A stretch of DNA of 64,000 nucleotides from G963674685 sp964591275 (GTDB lineage Bacteria; Lernaellota; Lernaellaia; JACKCT01): positions 1 to 64,000 of the forward strand of contig CAZQAE010000002.1 of NCBI GenBank assembly GCA_964591275.1. The letters run 5' to 3'. Shown here one piece after another: positions 36,776 to 45,103 of this stretch. The notes below the pieces were generated by a model that worked only from the letters and a program-made list of their open reading frames with translations, ran no database searches and was not told the origin of the DNA. Made by a program: the position numbers and the translations under genes. Each line of letters begins with the position of its first letter. Position 1 is the first letter of the stretch.

Positions 36776-36817
36776 AGGTGACTGTCACCAATTTTGAGGT
36801 GACTGTCACCAATTTTT
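36776..36817. repeat. Two tandem copies of a palindromic 21-mer
   Basis: AGGTGACTGTCACCAATTTT occurs at 36776 and again at 36797. Each holds the palindrome GGTGACTGTCACC (36777-36789 and 36798-36810). It could be a protein-binding site for the hydrolase gene downstream on the minus strand's 3' side or, more likely, a remnant of a REP-type mobile repeat. Nothing else is seen in 36476-36864. Confidence 0.6.
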
Positions 36818-36864
36818 GAAATGGTGGGAAGTCTCCCCCGGTTCGAGAGGTCTTTTCGGGGCCC

Positions 36865-37818
36865 TCACTCCTTTTCGGGAGCGGCCGAAAAGAAATCGAT
36901 CAACAACGCATTGGTTTGTTCGGGCGCCTCCAGATGAGGCATGTGGCCGATGCCGTCGAATACCTCCAGGCGGGAGGCGGGTACCAGCTCGTTCAGCCGC
37001 CGACCGAATTCGACCGGCACCCACTTGTCCTCGCTGCCCCAGATTATGAGCAGCGGTGTCTTTAGCTCGTTGTAGTGACGGGTCAATGCAAGCCCACGCT
37101 CTGACGGGAACTCTCGGACCAGCCGGCCTATGAACGACTTATACCCCGGCTTAGCCAGCGGGCGCGCGTACTCGCTCACAAAGGTGTCGGTGATCACCTC
37201 GTCCCGGTACGCGGTGTCCTTGAGCGCGTTTTCAATGTTACGCCGGTTTGCAAACTGGACGATGACCGGGCCGGTCACCTTGTTGTTGAGCAGCTTGAGG
37301 CTGAACGGCTTCTCCTGGTCGAAACAGGCAGGGTCGATCACCGCCGTCCGGTCGACCCGGTCCGGGTAGGTCGCAGCAATGAAAAGGGTAATACCGCCGC
37401 CCATGGAGCAGCCCGTCACGCCGAAAGTGTCTAGCTTCAGGTGATCCGCCAATGCAATGACCTGCGCGGCGATGCTCTCCACCGAAGGCGAAAACGACCG
37501 GGGCGGCACCGTGCTTAGCCCCTGGCCCGGAAGATCCACCAGGATCACGCGAAATCCGGCTTTCACCAGCGGCATGAGGTTCTTATTCCAGGCATAGCCG
37601 CTGCTGGCGTATCCGTGTAGCATCATCAATGGCCGACCGGAACCTATATCGATGTATTGGAGCTTGTAGCCCTCCATTGGAAGATCGTGACGATGGGGAG
37701 CGACCAACTCGTTCCAGACAAGGTCGGCCGGAGCGCCCGTGGTACCGCAACCGCACAGGAAAAGACCGATCAGAAGCAAAAGTGAAATCAGCACCCTTGT
37801 CTCGCAGGTATCGAACAT
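36865..37818 (-). CDS. Alpha/beta hydrolase lipoprotein
   Basis: The start is the ATG at 37818, preceded by AGGGGGG. A signal peptide has lipobox LFLCGC. The 317-residue protein is an alpha/beta hydrolase: oxyanion block MMLHGYASSGYAWNKN, VILVDLPGQGLS, nucleophile elbow GCSMGGG (Ser), acid in WGSEDKWVP and His in GIGHMPHLEAPE. This is a complete triad. It is an esterase/lipase-type enzyme tethered in the envelope. Upstream lies a graveyard of transposase fragments. Confidence 0.85.
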   Translation of the reverse strand: MFDTCETRVLISLLLLIGLFLCGCGTTGAPADLVWNELVAPHRHDLPMEGYKLQYIDIGSGRPLMMLHGYASSGYAWNKNLMPLVKAGFRVILVDLPGQGLSTVPPRSFSPSVESIAAQVIALADHLKLDTFGVTGCSMGGGITLFIAATYPDRVDRTAVIDPACFDQEKPFSLKLLNNKVTGPVIVQFANRRNIENALKDTAYRDEVITDTFVSEYARPLAKPGYKSFIGRLVREFPSERGLALTRHYNELKTPLLIIWGSEDKWVPVEFGRRLNELVPASRLEVFDGIGHMPHLEAPEQTNALLIDFFSAAPEKE

Positions 37819-38092
37819 CTGAACCCCCCTTAAGAAAACAGCACCCAGTCGCGGACAAATATTATCCGACATCCCCCATATCCAAGTCCGAAAACGGCTC
37901 ATGGAGCATGGCCTTACCCATTTATGACACCACTCAATGTGAGAGATCAAATCAAAGCGCCTGACAGCAAAACCATCCAAAGGTTTCCCCGGCGCCGGGA
38001 TGACGACCCTGAGATTGCCCCGCCGGTGGTCGGCGACTCCGTGGCTGGTCCCCGTGTACCGCACCCCGTTCTTTGGATACAAGTTTGCACGA

Positions 38093-38227
38093 TGCAGCCC
38101 TCCGGTCAACGTCGAAATCTCGTCGGGCCTGATTGGGGCTGCAAAAGCCCATTTTTTTGATCGGCCAATGTTCGTTGTCGTTTTCGACGAAGACTTCCAC
38201 GACGGCTCGGACCTCCTGAATGTTGCG
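38093..38227 (-). pseudogene. C-terminal fragment of an integrase-core transposase (IS3/IS481-like)
   Basis: On the minus strand the frame reads FRNIQEVRAVVEVFVENDNE then HWPIKKMGFCSPNQARRDF, matching the end of rve-type transposases (YNxxWPxEKxGFxSPxQARR). No catalytic DDE portion is present. 37819-38092 has no other recognisable gene. Confidence 0.55.
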
Positions 38228-38254
38228 GAATATCCTGTGGCTCGCCAAAAATAG

Positions 38255-38605
38255 ATCGGGCGTGATTTCCACCCCGGACTCGATGCCTTCGGACAAGGTT
38301 GCCGCCGAGCCGCTCAGTACCCGAGGCTGTGCGACTGGGTTAAGGGCGCTATCGAGGAGACCTTCTCCTTTTACAACCTGCCTTTGCACCATCACAAGCA
38401 CATGAAGTCATCCAATATGCTGGAACGCTTCAATGAGGAGATCAAACGCCGCACCTATGTGGTTCGCATCTTTCCCAACGAAGCCAGTTGCCTGCGCCTG
38501 GTCCGAGCCCTGGCCGTGGAAACCCATGAAAACTGGATCGAGGGAACTCGATATTTGAATATGCACTTGCTCATAGAACACAAAAAGGCAGCTAAAAAGG
38601 ATTGA
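38255..38605 (+). pseudogene. IS256-family transposase, C-terminal fragment
   Basis: A continuous frame from about 38255 gives YPRLCDWVKGAIEETFSFYN, HHKHMKSSNMLERFNEEIKR, RTYVVRIFPNEASCLRLVRA and LAVETHENWIEGTRYLNM, the conserved end of IS256/Mutator transposases. The catalytic N-terminal and central parts are missing. It ends 3 bases before the sodN-like ATG, so this insertion probably removed that gene's promoter. Confidence 0.8.
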
Positions 38606-38608
38606 AAA

Positions 38609-39088
38609 ATGAATCGAGTAAAAAATGCGGCGGCATTCTTTGCGTGTTTCCTGTTTCTCGCGGCCCTTCAGGGTGCGAGAGCGAAACTGACCTGAGCGCA
38701 CTGTCAGATTCCCTGCGGTATCTATGACCATCATGCGCGGCTGGCGGAGATCGACGAACATGTGGCGACCGTGGAAAAGTCAGTGAATCAGATCCGGAAG
38801 CTGGCCGCGAAAAATGATCCACAAAGCCTGAACCAGCGGGTGCGCTGGATTAACAACAAATAATTGCATGCTCAGAAAATCCAGAACATCATTTTCGAAT
38901 ATTTTATTGCGCAGGTTTTCAAGCCTGTGGATGCATCGGACAAAAAAGCCTACAGCAAGTACCTGGCCGCGTTGGCGGATCACCATTCGGTAATCGTTGC
39001 AGCCATGAAGGTCAAGCAGAGCGCTGATTCAGGGCCGGTCCAGGCTCTCAAGGAAGCGGTCAAGAGACTGCACGCCTACTATCATTAA
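38609..39088 (+). pseudogene. sodN: Nickel superoxide dismutase gene with two in-frame stops
   Basis: A single reading frame of 159 codons gives a signal peptide (MNRVKNAAAFFACFLFLAAL then QGARAKLT), stop TGA at 38693-38695, then AHCQIPCGIYDHHARLAEID, which is the Ni-hook H-C-x-x-P-C-G-x-Y of NiSOD, through QRVRWINNK, a second stop TAA at 38861-38863, then HAQKIQNIIFEYFIAQVFKP and DHHSVIVAAMKVKQSAD to the natural TAA. There is no frameshift. NiSOD disproportionates superoxide after export and N-terminal processing. The two stops and the transposase scrap abutting the 5' end indicate a recent pseudogene, unless the stops are assembly errors. Confidence 0.85.
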
Positions 39089-39251
39089 GGCGCCGGTGAA
39101 CGCGATCTCCGAAGTTTGTGGCCCTTGACCGCCTGCGCCCGGCGCGGGCGTGCTCCGCTATGGTTGAAAAGGAAAAAGAGTGTGATGGCTTTTTACAGAA
39201 ATTTCAGGGCTTGACTGAATCTGCACTGAAACTAATGTTAGGAGAAGAAGG

Positions 39252-39431
39252 TTGAATCCAAAGACTTTCTTGGAGTATTTATTTCCTTTACCTCCGATGA
39301 AAGCGCAACTGGTCCTTAGGGAAGTAAAGTCAAGATCAATTGAGGTGATTCAAAATTACGAAAAGATAATCTCTGAAATGGGTGCTCTTTTGCCGAGTAT
39401 TCTGGATCGTGCGTTTAATAGCGATTTGTAG
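39252..39431 (+). pseudogene. 3' remnant of a type I restriction specificity (HsdS) gene
   Basis: The 59-residue frame (TTG start at 39252) ends in KIISEMGALLPSILDRAFNS then DL-stop, the typical C-terminus of HsdS (coiled helix followed by LLPSILDRAF). FPLPPMKAQL resembles the PLPPLxEQ block before it. The DNA-recognition domains are absent. A preceding 31-codon frame (39160-39255) may be part of the same remnant. The A+T content rises here. Confidence 0.5.
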
Positions 39432-39457
39432 AAAAACTTATTTGGGAGGGTGATTCA

Positions 39458-39845
39458 ATGTTAGAAAGTAGCCAACAGGTGCCGTTTTTTCTTTTTCGTT
39501 GCACAACCCATCCTGAATCCCATCCACAAGAAGATTTCATCTTTGACCAAGCAGATAAAAAAGCGATTTTACGCGACGCCTTGAAAACGACGAACACTCA
39601 ACTTCGCAAGGGAAGCATATGGCATATCGGCAACGTTAAAGGAATTGAGCCGGATGCATATTATTTTCGGTTCGGACGGAAAAACACTGACCGACCAGGA
39701 GATCGTATGTGATGTTCTGGAAAACTGGCATGAATGCAAAGTCCAGAAATTTACCAAGAAAGAGCTTCTGAAATCGGTAGCCTGGATTCGTAAGAAGGGG
39801 ATTGAACCAAGGGGTGCTAGTGTGAAAACAAGGATTCGCCAATAG
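39458..39845 (+). pseudogene. Small ORF of unknown function, interrupted by one frameshift
   Basis: Frame 1 (39458-39712) begins MLESSQQVPFFLFRCTTHPE and reaches YYFRFGRK. Dropping one A from the five-A run at 39680-39684 joins it to a second frame, TLTDQEIVCDVLENWHECKV..., ending at 39845. The rebuilt product is about 128 residues. It ends 19 bases before the TIR gene and probably belongs to that operon. I do not recognise the family. The shift may be real, programmed or a sequencing error. Confidence 0.5.
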
Positions 39846-39864
39846 AGAGCTTGGAGAAGTAGGT

Positions 39865-41016
39865 ATGAAAGTTTTTTTCAGTTGGTCAGGAAATCGCAGT
39901 AAAAAGTTTGCAGAGGAATTAAGCTACTGGCTTAAACGAGTGATTCAGACTGTTCAACCATGGGTGTCGAACCAGGACATAAGTGCTGGATCGAGGTGGT
40001 CAACAGAAATCGGCAATAGTCTTGCGGGACATGATATTGGAATCATTTGCGTAACTCCAGAAAACATGGAAGCATCCTGGATCAATTTCGAAGCAGGCGC
40101 GCTTTCAAAACTTTTTGATCAGTCAAGAGTCTGCCCAGTGCTTTTTGGCATGTTGCCGGGGCAATTAAAAGGTCCCTTGTCGGTTTTTCAAGCATCAACC
40201 TGTGATAAAGAAGGCATGTGGAAATTGGTGCAAAATTTGAATGATCTCCAAGGTGACCTAAAGATCGAAGATGTCGTTCTTCAAGATTCTTTTAAGCTAA
40301 GATGGCCAGATTTCGAAACAAGGATGAAGACCGTTTCTGAAATTGATGTTGGCAATACAAGGGAATCCTTAGACAATGTGCTTGATGCCCTTCAACATCA
40401 CGGACTTCCAAAATGTCTTGATTGCAGCAATTATTATTTTGGGAAAGGATTTGAAACTCATTCAATGTATTCAAGCGTGAGTGAGGCATCCGAACAACGC
40501 TTGATGATATTGGGGAGAAAAAACAGGAAGTTTTTTGACAAAGAATATAAAGTCTTCTTTTCTCAATTGAAGAAGAAGATCGATGAAGGTTTTGATTTTC
40601 GGTGCTTATTTCTGAATCCTTCGGCTCCAATGCATGTTATTCAAACAGCCCACGTCGATTCAGATTTTCCGCAGCAACTTCAACAGAGCATAATAAAAGC
40701 GTTTAAATTTCTGCAAAGTCATGACATTGATCCATCCAAGGTTTGTCGTTTGTACCAAACTACTCGCAATTATCATATGGTCTTTTCTGATAATTCAGTG
40801 CTTTTCACTCCTGTACAGTTCGACGTAAGCGGTAAAGCAATATCTTTGACAAACACCTCATTCACGATAACAGGTGCAAAGTTTGGAATCGGAGAAAACA
40901 TGCTCCGTATTTTCAATGAAATATGGGACTCCTCAACACCGCTTGCAGGTGACCTGGAGGCTATACCTGACCCATGGTGTTCACTCGATTGCTCGCTAGT
41001 AAAAAAGGGATCTTGA
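39865..41016 (+). CDS. TIR-domain effector with C-terminal PLD-like sensor/effector domain
   Basis: Residues 1-140 form a TIR domain of the TIR_2 type: VFFSWSGNRSKKFAEELSYW, VSNQDISAGSRWSTEI and W72-I-N-F-E76 (ASWINFEAGALSK), the WxxxE position that holds the catalytic Glu of NAD-cleaving TIRs. A Cys/His-containing linker leads to a C-terminal domain (~215-370; RLMILGRKNRKFFDKEYKVF, FRCLFLNPSAPMHVI, DNSVLFTPVQFDVSG) resembling the PLD-like domains of defence proteins without clear HKD motifs. Coding DNA is A+T-rich relative to the rest of the window. A defence role by NAD depletion is inferred. Confidence 0.75.
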   Translation: MKVFFSWSGNRSKKFAEELSYWLKRVIQTVQPWVSNQDISAGSRWSTEIGNSLAGHDIGIICVTPENMEASWINFEAGALSKLFDQSRVCPVLFGMLPGQLKGPLSVFQASTCDKEGMWKLVQNLNDLQGDLKIEDVVLQDSFKLRWPDFETRMKTVSEIDVGNTRESLDNVLDALQHHGLPKCLDCSNYYFGKGFETHSMYSSVSEASEQRLMILGRKNRKFFDKEYKVFFSQLKKKIDEGFDFRCLFLNPSAPMHVIQTAHVDSDFPQQLQQSIIKAFKFLQSHDIDPSKVCRLYQTTRNYHMVFSDNSVLFTPVQFDVSGKAISLTNTSFTITGAKFGIGENMLRIFNEIWDSSTPLAGDLEAIPDPWCSLDCSLVKKGS

Positions 41017-41080
41017 ATTAAATGGAAACAGCGGAAATTCCCATAGATTCTCTATTTTCGGACAACAAAAGATAGCCGAC

Positions 41081-41800
41081 ATGAAATACCAAAAGGGTCC
41101 CGACGGCCAGTATATTGGCCGAGAAAATTGGAAGATGGCTGGCGATAAGAATTTCATCCCTGACGGCATCGTTGACGAAGCGCAATGGGAAAATGTCTCG
41201 CCAAAAATCCTGTACATTCTAAAAGAACCAAACGATTCAAATAGTGAAGATTGGAGTCTTCAAAAATTTCTCGAACTCGGAGCAGCAGGAGAACAGGCTG
41301 ATGGCTCACTGAAAGGCTATACATGGACATGGGGGATGTTGACTCAATGGACTTATGGAATCTTAAATGGATTCCTTCCCTATGTTAAATCAGAACCTAA
41401 AGATAATGCGTGGAAGGATTTCAATGAAAGAGCGCCATGGCTTCAACAAATTGCTGCGATCAATATCAAGAAAACCGGTGGTGGTGGAAAAGCGAAAGAT
41501 AATAAACTTTGGGAACATGCCGAGGAGCATTGCAAAGAACTGCGGCAACAAATTTTGGGCTTTGAACCTCATCCCCAGATCATTATATGCTGCGGCTCCG
41601 TTGTTTCACAAATCTTTTGGTCTGTACTTTTCAAAGATGAAATGCTTGAGACTGAAACAACAAAAAATGGCGTCAAATTTGCTTTGAATAAATCTGAAAA
41701 ATGGCTGGCAATAAAGTATTGTCATCCACAGGCACGTTATCCAAGCAACTTCAAATATTCGATGCTGATTGATGCGGTGAAGGAACTTGAGCCGTTTTGA
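41081..41800 (+). CDS. Uracil-DNA-glycosylase-like fold protein downstream of TIR
   Basis: The 239-residue protein has ILYILKEPNDSNSEDW (resembling the UDG motif GxDP region), IIICCGSVVSQIFWSVL (strand and helix typical of motif after GxxA), and KYCHPQARYPSNFKY (resembling the HPS/HPxxxx motif 2). A W-rich middle (YTWTWGMLTQWTYGIL) is unusual. I infer the UDG-like superfamily but no glycosylase activity is assured. It follows the TIR gene by 64 bases in the same A+T-rich block, and ends 7 bases before a MITE. Confidence 0.5.
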   Translation: MKYQKGPDGQYIGRENWKMAGDKNFIPDGIVDEAQWENVSPKILYILKEPNDSNSEDWSLQKFLELGAAGEQADGSLKGYTWTWGMLTQWTYGILNGFLPYVKSEPKDNAWKDFNERAPWLQQIAAINIKKTGGGGKAKDNKLWEHAEEHCKELRQQILGFEPHPQIIICCGSVVSQIFWSVLFKDEMLETETTKNGVKFALNKSEKWLAIKYCHPQARYPSNFKYSMLIDAVKELEPF

Positions 41801-41807
41801 ATAATTA

Positions 41808-41995
41808 GTGACAGTGGGGCTGTTAAAAAACGCTCTTTGAAGAGAAAAAACCGCCTTGTCATTTCGAGCGAGACCGAAGGACTTGCCTGAGAAATCCCTT
41901 CAAAACAGGACGGTTAAGGGATTCCTCCATTTCGCTTCGCTTCAGTCGGAATGACAATAATTGTGTCAAGTCCAACTTTTTCAACAGCCCCACAG
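41808..41995. repeat. MITE family B, copy 2
   Basis: The segment TTTCGAGCGAGACCGAAGGA through TTCAGTCGGAATGACA matches copy 1 (35163-35355) nearly base for base over about 110 bases; the outer stretches diverge more. The right end is CAGCCCCACAG. Confidence 0.8.
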
Positions 41996-42100
41996 TTTTC
42001 GGAATTGGATGTCCCCAAATATCATGAAGAGCATGTCTGTTCCAGGCTTTTTGACAAACAAGGAAGCTGCTTCACTTTGGCAAATCCCTTTAGGGATGCC

Positions 42101-42302
42101 GGTTCGTAGCGAAGGGCTTTAGCCCTGGAAGGGCGGATGCGCTCATTTTTTTTCAAAGCCCCCGAAGCGGGGCGCAGGTGATTTTCGTTTGATGAACACA
42201 GGACCTTCTTTTAAGACAGACACGCATCCTGCACACCCTTCGGGCGTTTGAATAAGGGAATCATCGCTGTTTTACCAGGGCTAAAGCCCTTCGCTACGAA
42301 CC
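42101..42302. repeat. MITE family C with perfect 28-bp inverted ends
   Basis: 42101-42128 (starts GGTTCGTAGCGAAGGGCTTT, ends AGCCCTGG) is exactly repeated in inverse at 42275-42302. The 202-bp element sits inside the family B composite. It is non-coding and contains a GCCCCCGAAGCGGGGC hairpin. Confidence 0.85.
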
Positions 42303-42525
42303 CAACACCCCCCACCGGGGGTTACAGTCTTGGCCTACGAGGCTGCCATTTTTTTAACTCTTCAAGTACGGTAATTCTTGATGACCCAAAAATTTTGCGC
42401 CACATTCGACTTTTTTTAGACAGCCCCACTGTCACGAATAAGAGGGAGTTTCAATTATCTTCAGCAAAGCCTTATAATGCGTACCTTGAATTTCTGTTCG
42501 TCTTTTGCCTTTGGATTGGACCGCG

Positions 42526-44061
42526 ATGAAAAAGACCAGCATCATCCTGATGATCGCCCTCGCGGGGCTGGCGCTTCGGGCATGGGACATCGACCTGCGC
42601 GGTCTGAATACCGACGAAGTGTATACGGCCAAAATCGCGCTTTTTGATGAGCACATCGATTTTCGGCGCGATGTCCATCCGCCCGCTTATATCGAGGCTG
42701 TGAGCGCCGTCGGATCCATCATCCCCGGTTCTATTGAGTTCAAAGCCCGCGCCGTGAGCGTCTTTTCGGGATTCGCGTTCATACTCCTCATGGCCTACGT
42801 CGGTCATTTGGCCGGCGGTTTTCGGGGCGCTGTCATCGCTGCTCTTTTGACCGCTTTCGATCCGGGATTGATCGCCTTGTCGCGCCTGGGCCGCGGCTAT
42901 ATGTTTTCGGCGCTGATCCTGGGCGCAACTTTCCCGCTGACCTGGGGCCTTGTCAGAAAACCATCGGATAAAAAACGAATCGCTCTTTTGGCGCTCGCAA
43001 GCGCGCTGGCCCTATACACATTCTACTACGCTGCCTACCTGATCGCCGCGCAGGCCGCCGTGGCGCTTATCATCTTTCGCCGCAACCGCAGCGGAGCTAT
43101 TTCCATAGGAATCGCAACCGGCCTCGCGGGACTCGCCTTTATCCCCTGGTTGCCGACCCTGTTTTCCCAAATGGGGCGCATCGCTCCGGGCGGCGGCTGG
43201 ACTCAATGGCCGCTGACGCCCTATGAATTTGCACGCCGCGCAGTCCAGGTTTTCATTCATCATTCTCCTTTTCAATCATTTTCGGATTTGGCTTATTTCT
43301 TCGGAGTAAAATCCGGCGCTCTGATCACGGCTTTGCTCGCAGTTCTAATAATCTTCGGCGCATGGAGCAGCGTGCGAAAACGGGGAGCCGATCTGCGTGG
43401 TTTTGCCTTGGCGGATCGGGCTGGCGGCATGGGCCTGGGACTTCCTCTCATGCTTATAGTTTCTGTTTATGTCCTGGCTGCCGTCGGCCACGGATGGCGC
43501 GGAATTTATATCGGCTTTCCCTATTTCGCCTTTCTGGCTCCGCCTATCATGGCGATTGTCATCATGGCCCTGGACGTCAAAAAAAATCGTTTTACGCCCA
43601 GCGCCATCGCCGCCGCCATTATTGCAGCACACCTGGTTTTGATCCCCGGCGTTCGGGACGCTCATCGCGAAGACATCCGAGAAGCCGTGCACACCTTTGA
43701 CCGGAACGCAGGCGGCAATGCCTCCGCATTCACCATTGCACATTTCGTGAAAGACGCCTTCACTGTTTATTCCAGCCGCCCCGGCCCCTTCTACGGTCTT
43801 CCCGTCGATCTTCCGGGCCACAGCCAAATTCCTCGCGAATCTCCCGGCGTCATGACGCCGAAAAGCGAAGGCGCATTCAAAAAACTTCTCGCGGGTCGTG
43901 AGGAAATCTGGCTGATTCTCAGTCACGAAAAACGCGGCGGCAAAGATCGCGGTGGGACAAAATCCATCAGATGGCTCAATGAGAGCGGATTTAAAATTAC
44001 AGGCCACGGCGCCGCCAGGGCCGTCAGGTGGATTGTTTTTCGAAAAGGATCTGGCGGCTAA
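42526..44061 (+). CDS. GT-C fold glycosyltransferase (ArnT/PMT-like)
   Basis: The start is the ATG at 42526. The 511-residue protein is an integral membrane protein with about ten spans. The first periplasmic loop has GLNTDEVYTAKIA and RRDVHPPAYIEAV; the Asp-Glu motif and HPPxY are hallmarks of GT-C enzymes that use polyprenyl-phosphate sugars (family GT39/GT83). The C-terminal ~120 residues are soluble. It stands before a PIG-L deacetylase, suggesting glycan synthesis or modification. Confidence 0.8.
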   Translation: MKKTSIILMIALAGLALRAWDIDLRGLNTDEVYTAKIALFDEHIDFRRDVHPPAYIEAVSAVGSIIPGSIEFKARAVSVFSGFAFILLMAYVGHLAGGFRGAVIAALLTAFDPGLIALSRLGRGYMFSALILGATFPLTWGLVRKPSDKKRIALLALASALALYTFYYAAYLIAAQAAVALIIFRRNRSGAISIGIATGLAGLAFIPWLPTLFSQMGRIAPGGGWTQWPLTPYEFARRAVQVFIHHSPFQSFSDLAYFFGVKSGALITALLAVLIIFGAWSSVRKRGADLRGFALADRAGGMGLGLPLMLIVSVYVLAAVGHGWRGIYIGFPYFAFLAPPIMAIVIMALDVKKNRFTPSAIAAAIIAAHLVLIPGVRDAHREDIREAVHTFDRNAGGNASAFTIAHFVKDAFTVYSSRPGPFYGLPVDLPGHSQIPRESPGVMTPKSEGAFKKLLAGREEIWLILSHEKRGGKDRGGTKSIRWLNESGFKITGHGAARAVRWIVFRKGSGG

Positions 44062-44155
44062 AACCCAGGGGATATAGATTCGCCATTGAAAACAGAGGTC
44101 CATCGCGCTAAAAATAGGGCGATTGCGTTCTATTTAGGAATCTAAGGAGAAAACA

Positions 44156-45079
44156 ATGACTTTGCCTTACACGGATTTGAGCGACTTCCTCAATGCCCTG
44201 GACCGAATGGAAAGGCCACTGACTGTCGTGGCGCACCAGGACGACGAATGCACCTTCAGCGGCGTCCTTTCCCGCAGCGCCGATCGAATGCGCATCATCT
44301 GGCTCACCAACGGCGACGGGCTTTATTTCCTGGATAACGTCAGCCCCGAAGAGTACGGCAAAATCCGCATGGCTGAAGCGATTCAAAGCGCCAAGGCCGT
44401 CGGCATTCCGAAAAAACGGACGGAGTGCCTGAAGTTTTCTGAAGTGGACATCTATCAGCGTATGATGTTTCTCACCAATGACCAGAACGCCATAAAATGG
44501 AATAAGCCCTTTTTCCAGAACATTTACGACAAACTTCGTGGCCGGATTTTCGAAGCCAAGCCGGATTGCGTGTTTACGTGCGCGTTTCAGGGCGGCAATC
44601 CCGAGCATGACATCACGCATTACCTCACGCGCGTGGCGGTCGATGAATACGAAAAGGACTCGGGAAAAACAATCCCTTTCATCCATGTGCCAATGTATGA
44701 GTATACCATTCTCGTGGCGCTGCGCTTCAATCCATTTTACAAGGGATTGCGCTGGCGATATGAACTCAACGAACAGGAAAAGGAAAACAAGGTCACGCAG
44801 TTCGAAGCCTATCCCTCACAGGTGGAATTGTTTGAAAAATTCAAAAAAGTTGTCGGCACCATAGGAAAACTCGGATTGCTGACGCGGGGCAAACCCTACT
44901 CGGTCGAAGAATACGCGGCGGTCGAGGAATGGGGGCCAGTGCCCGAGGATTGGGATTACCTGAAAAACCCGCACACTTTCGATTGGGCCAACTACATCGG
45001 AGATGATTTCGGCAAAACGCCGATAAGCTTTAACAAATCGATAAGACCGATTATCGCCGCGTTTCCCAGGATGAAATAA
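44156..45079 (+). CDS. PIG-L family deacetylase
   Basis: The 307-residue protein has VVAHQDDECTFSG, the AHxDDE zinc motif (H27, D29, D30, E31) of PIG-L/LmbE deacetylases, RIIWLTNGDGLYF, and a later His pair in GGNPEHDITHYLTR that completes the zinc site. Such enzymes remove acetyl groups from GlcNAc-containing substrates. AAGGAG lies upstream. There is no signal peptide, so it is cytoplasmic. Its C-terminal half is longer than minimal LmbE proteins. Confidence 0.85.
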   Translation: MTLPYTDLSDFLNALDRMERPLTVVAHQDDECTFSGVLSRSADRMRIIWLTNGDGLYFLDNVSPEEYGKIRMAEAIQSAKAVGIPKKRTECLKFSEVDIYQRMMFLTNDQNAIKWNKPFFQNIYDKLRGRIFEAKPDCVFTCAFQGGNPEHDITHYLTRVAVDEYEKDSGKTIPFIHVPMYEYTILVALRFNPFYKGLRWRYELNEQEKENKVTQFEAYPSQVELFEKFKKVVGTIGKLGLLTRGKPYSVEEYAAVEEWGPVPEDWDYLKNPHTFDWANYIGDDFGKTPISFNKSIRPIIAAFPRMK

Positions 45080-45103
45080 AGCGCGTTTAGGTGGAGACTC
45101 CTT

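Larger units (their letters stand above)
41808..42435. repeat. Nested MITE-like element, outer 15-bp inverted ends
   Basis: GTGACAGTGGGGCTG at 41808-41822 and CAGCCCCACTGTCAC at 42421-42435 are perfect inverted repeats. Inside lies a complete family B copy (41808-41995), then a third element at 42101-42302, then about 120 bp with a CCCCCCACCGGGGG hairpin. The interior has no gene. Confidence 0.75.

Noticed and set aside
38693..38695. TGA in sodN as a selenocysteine codon
   Set aside because: It lies at the signal peptide junction where no catalytic Cys is expected, no SECIS-like hairpin is evident, and a second stop (TAA) follows in the same frame.
39160..39255. 31-codon ORF before the HsdS remnant
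   Set aside because: Too short and without family resemblance to list as a gene; may belong to the same remnant.
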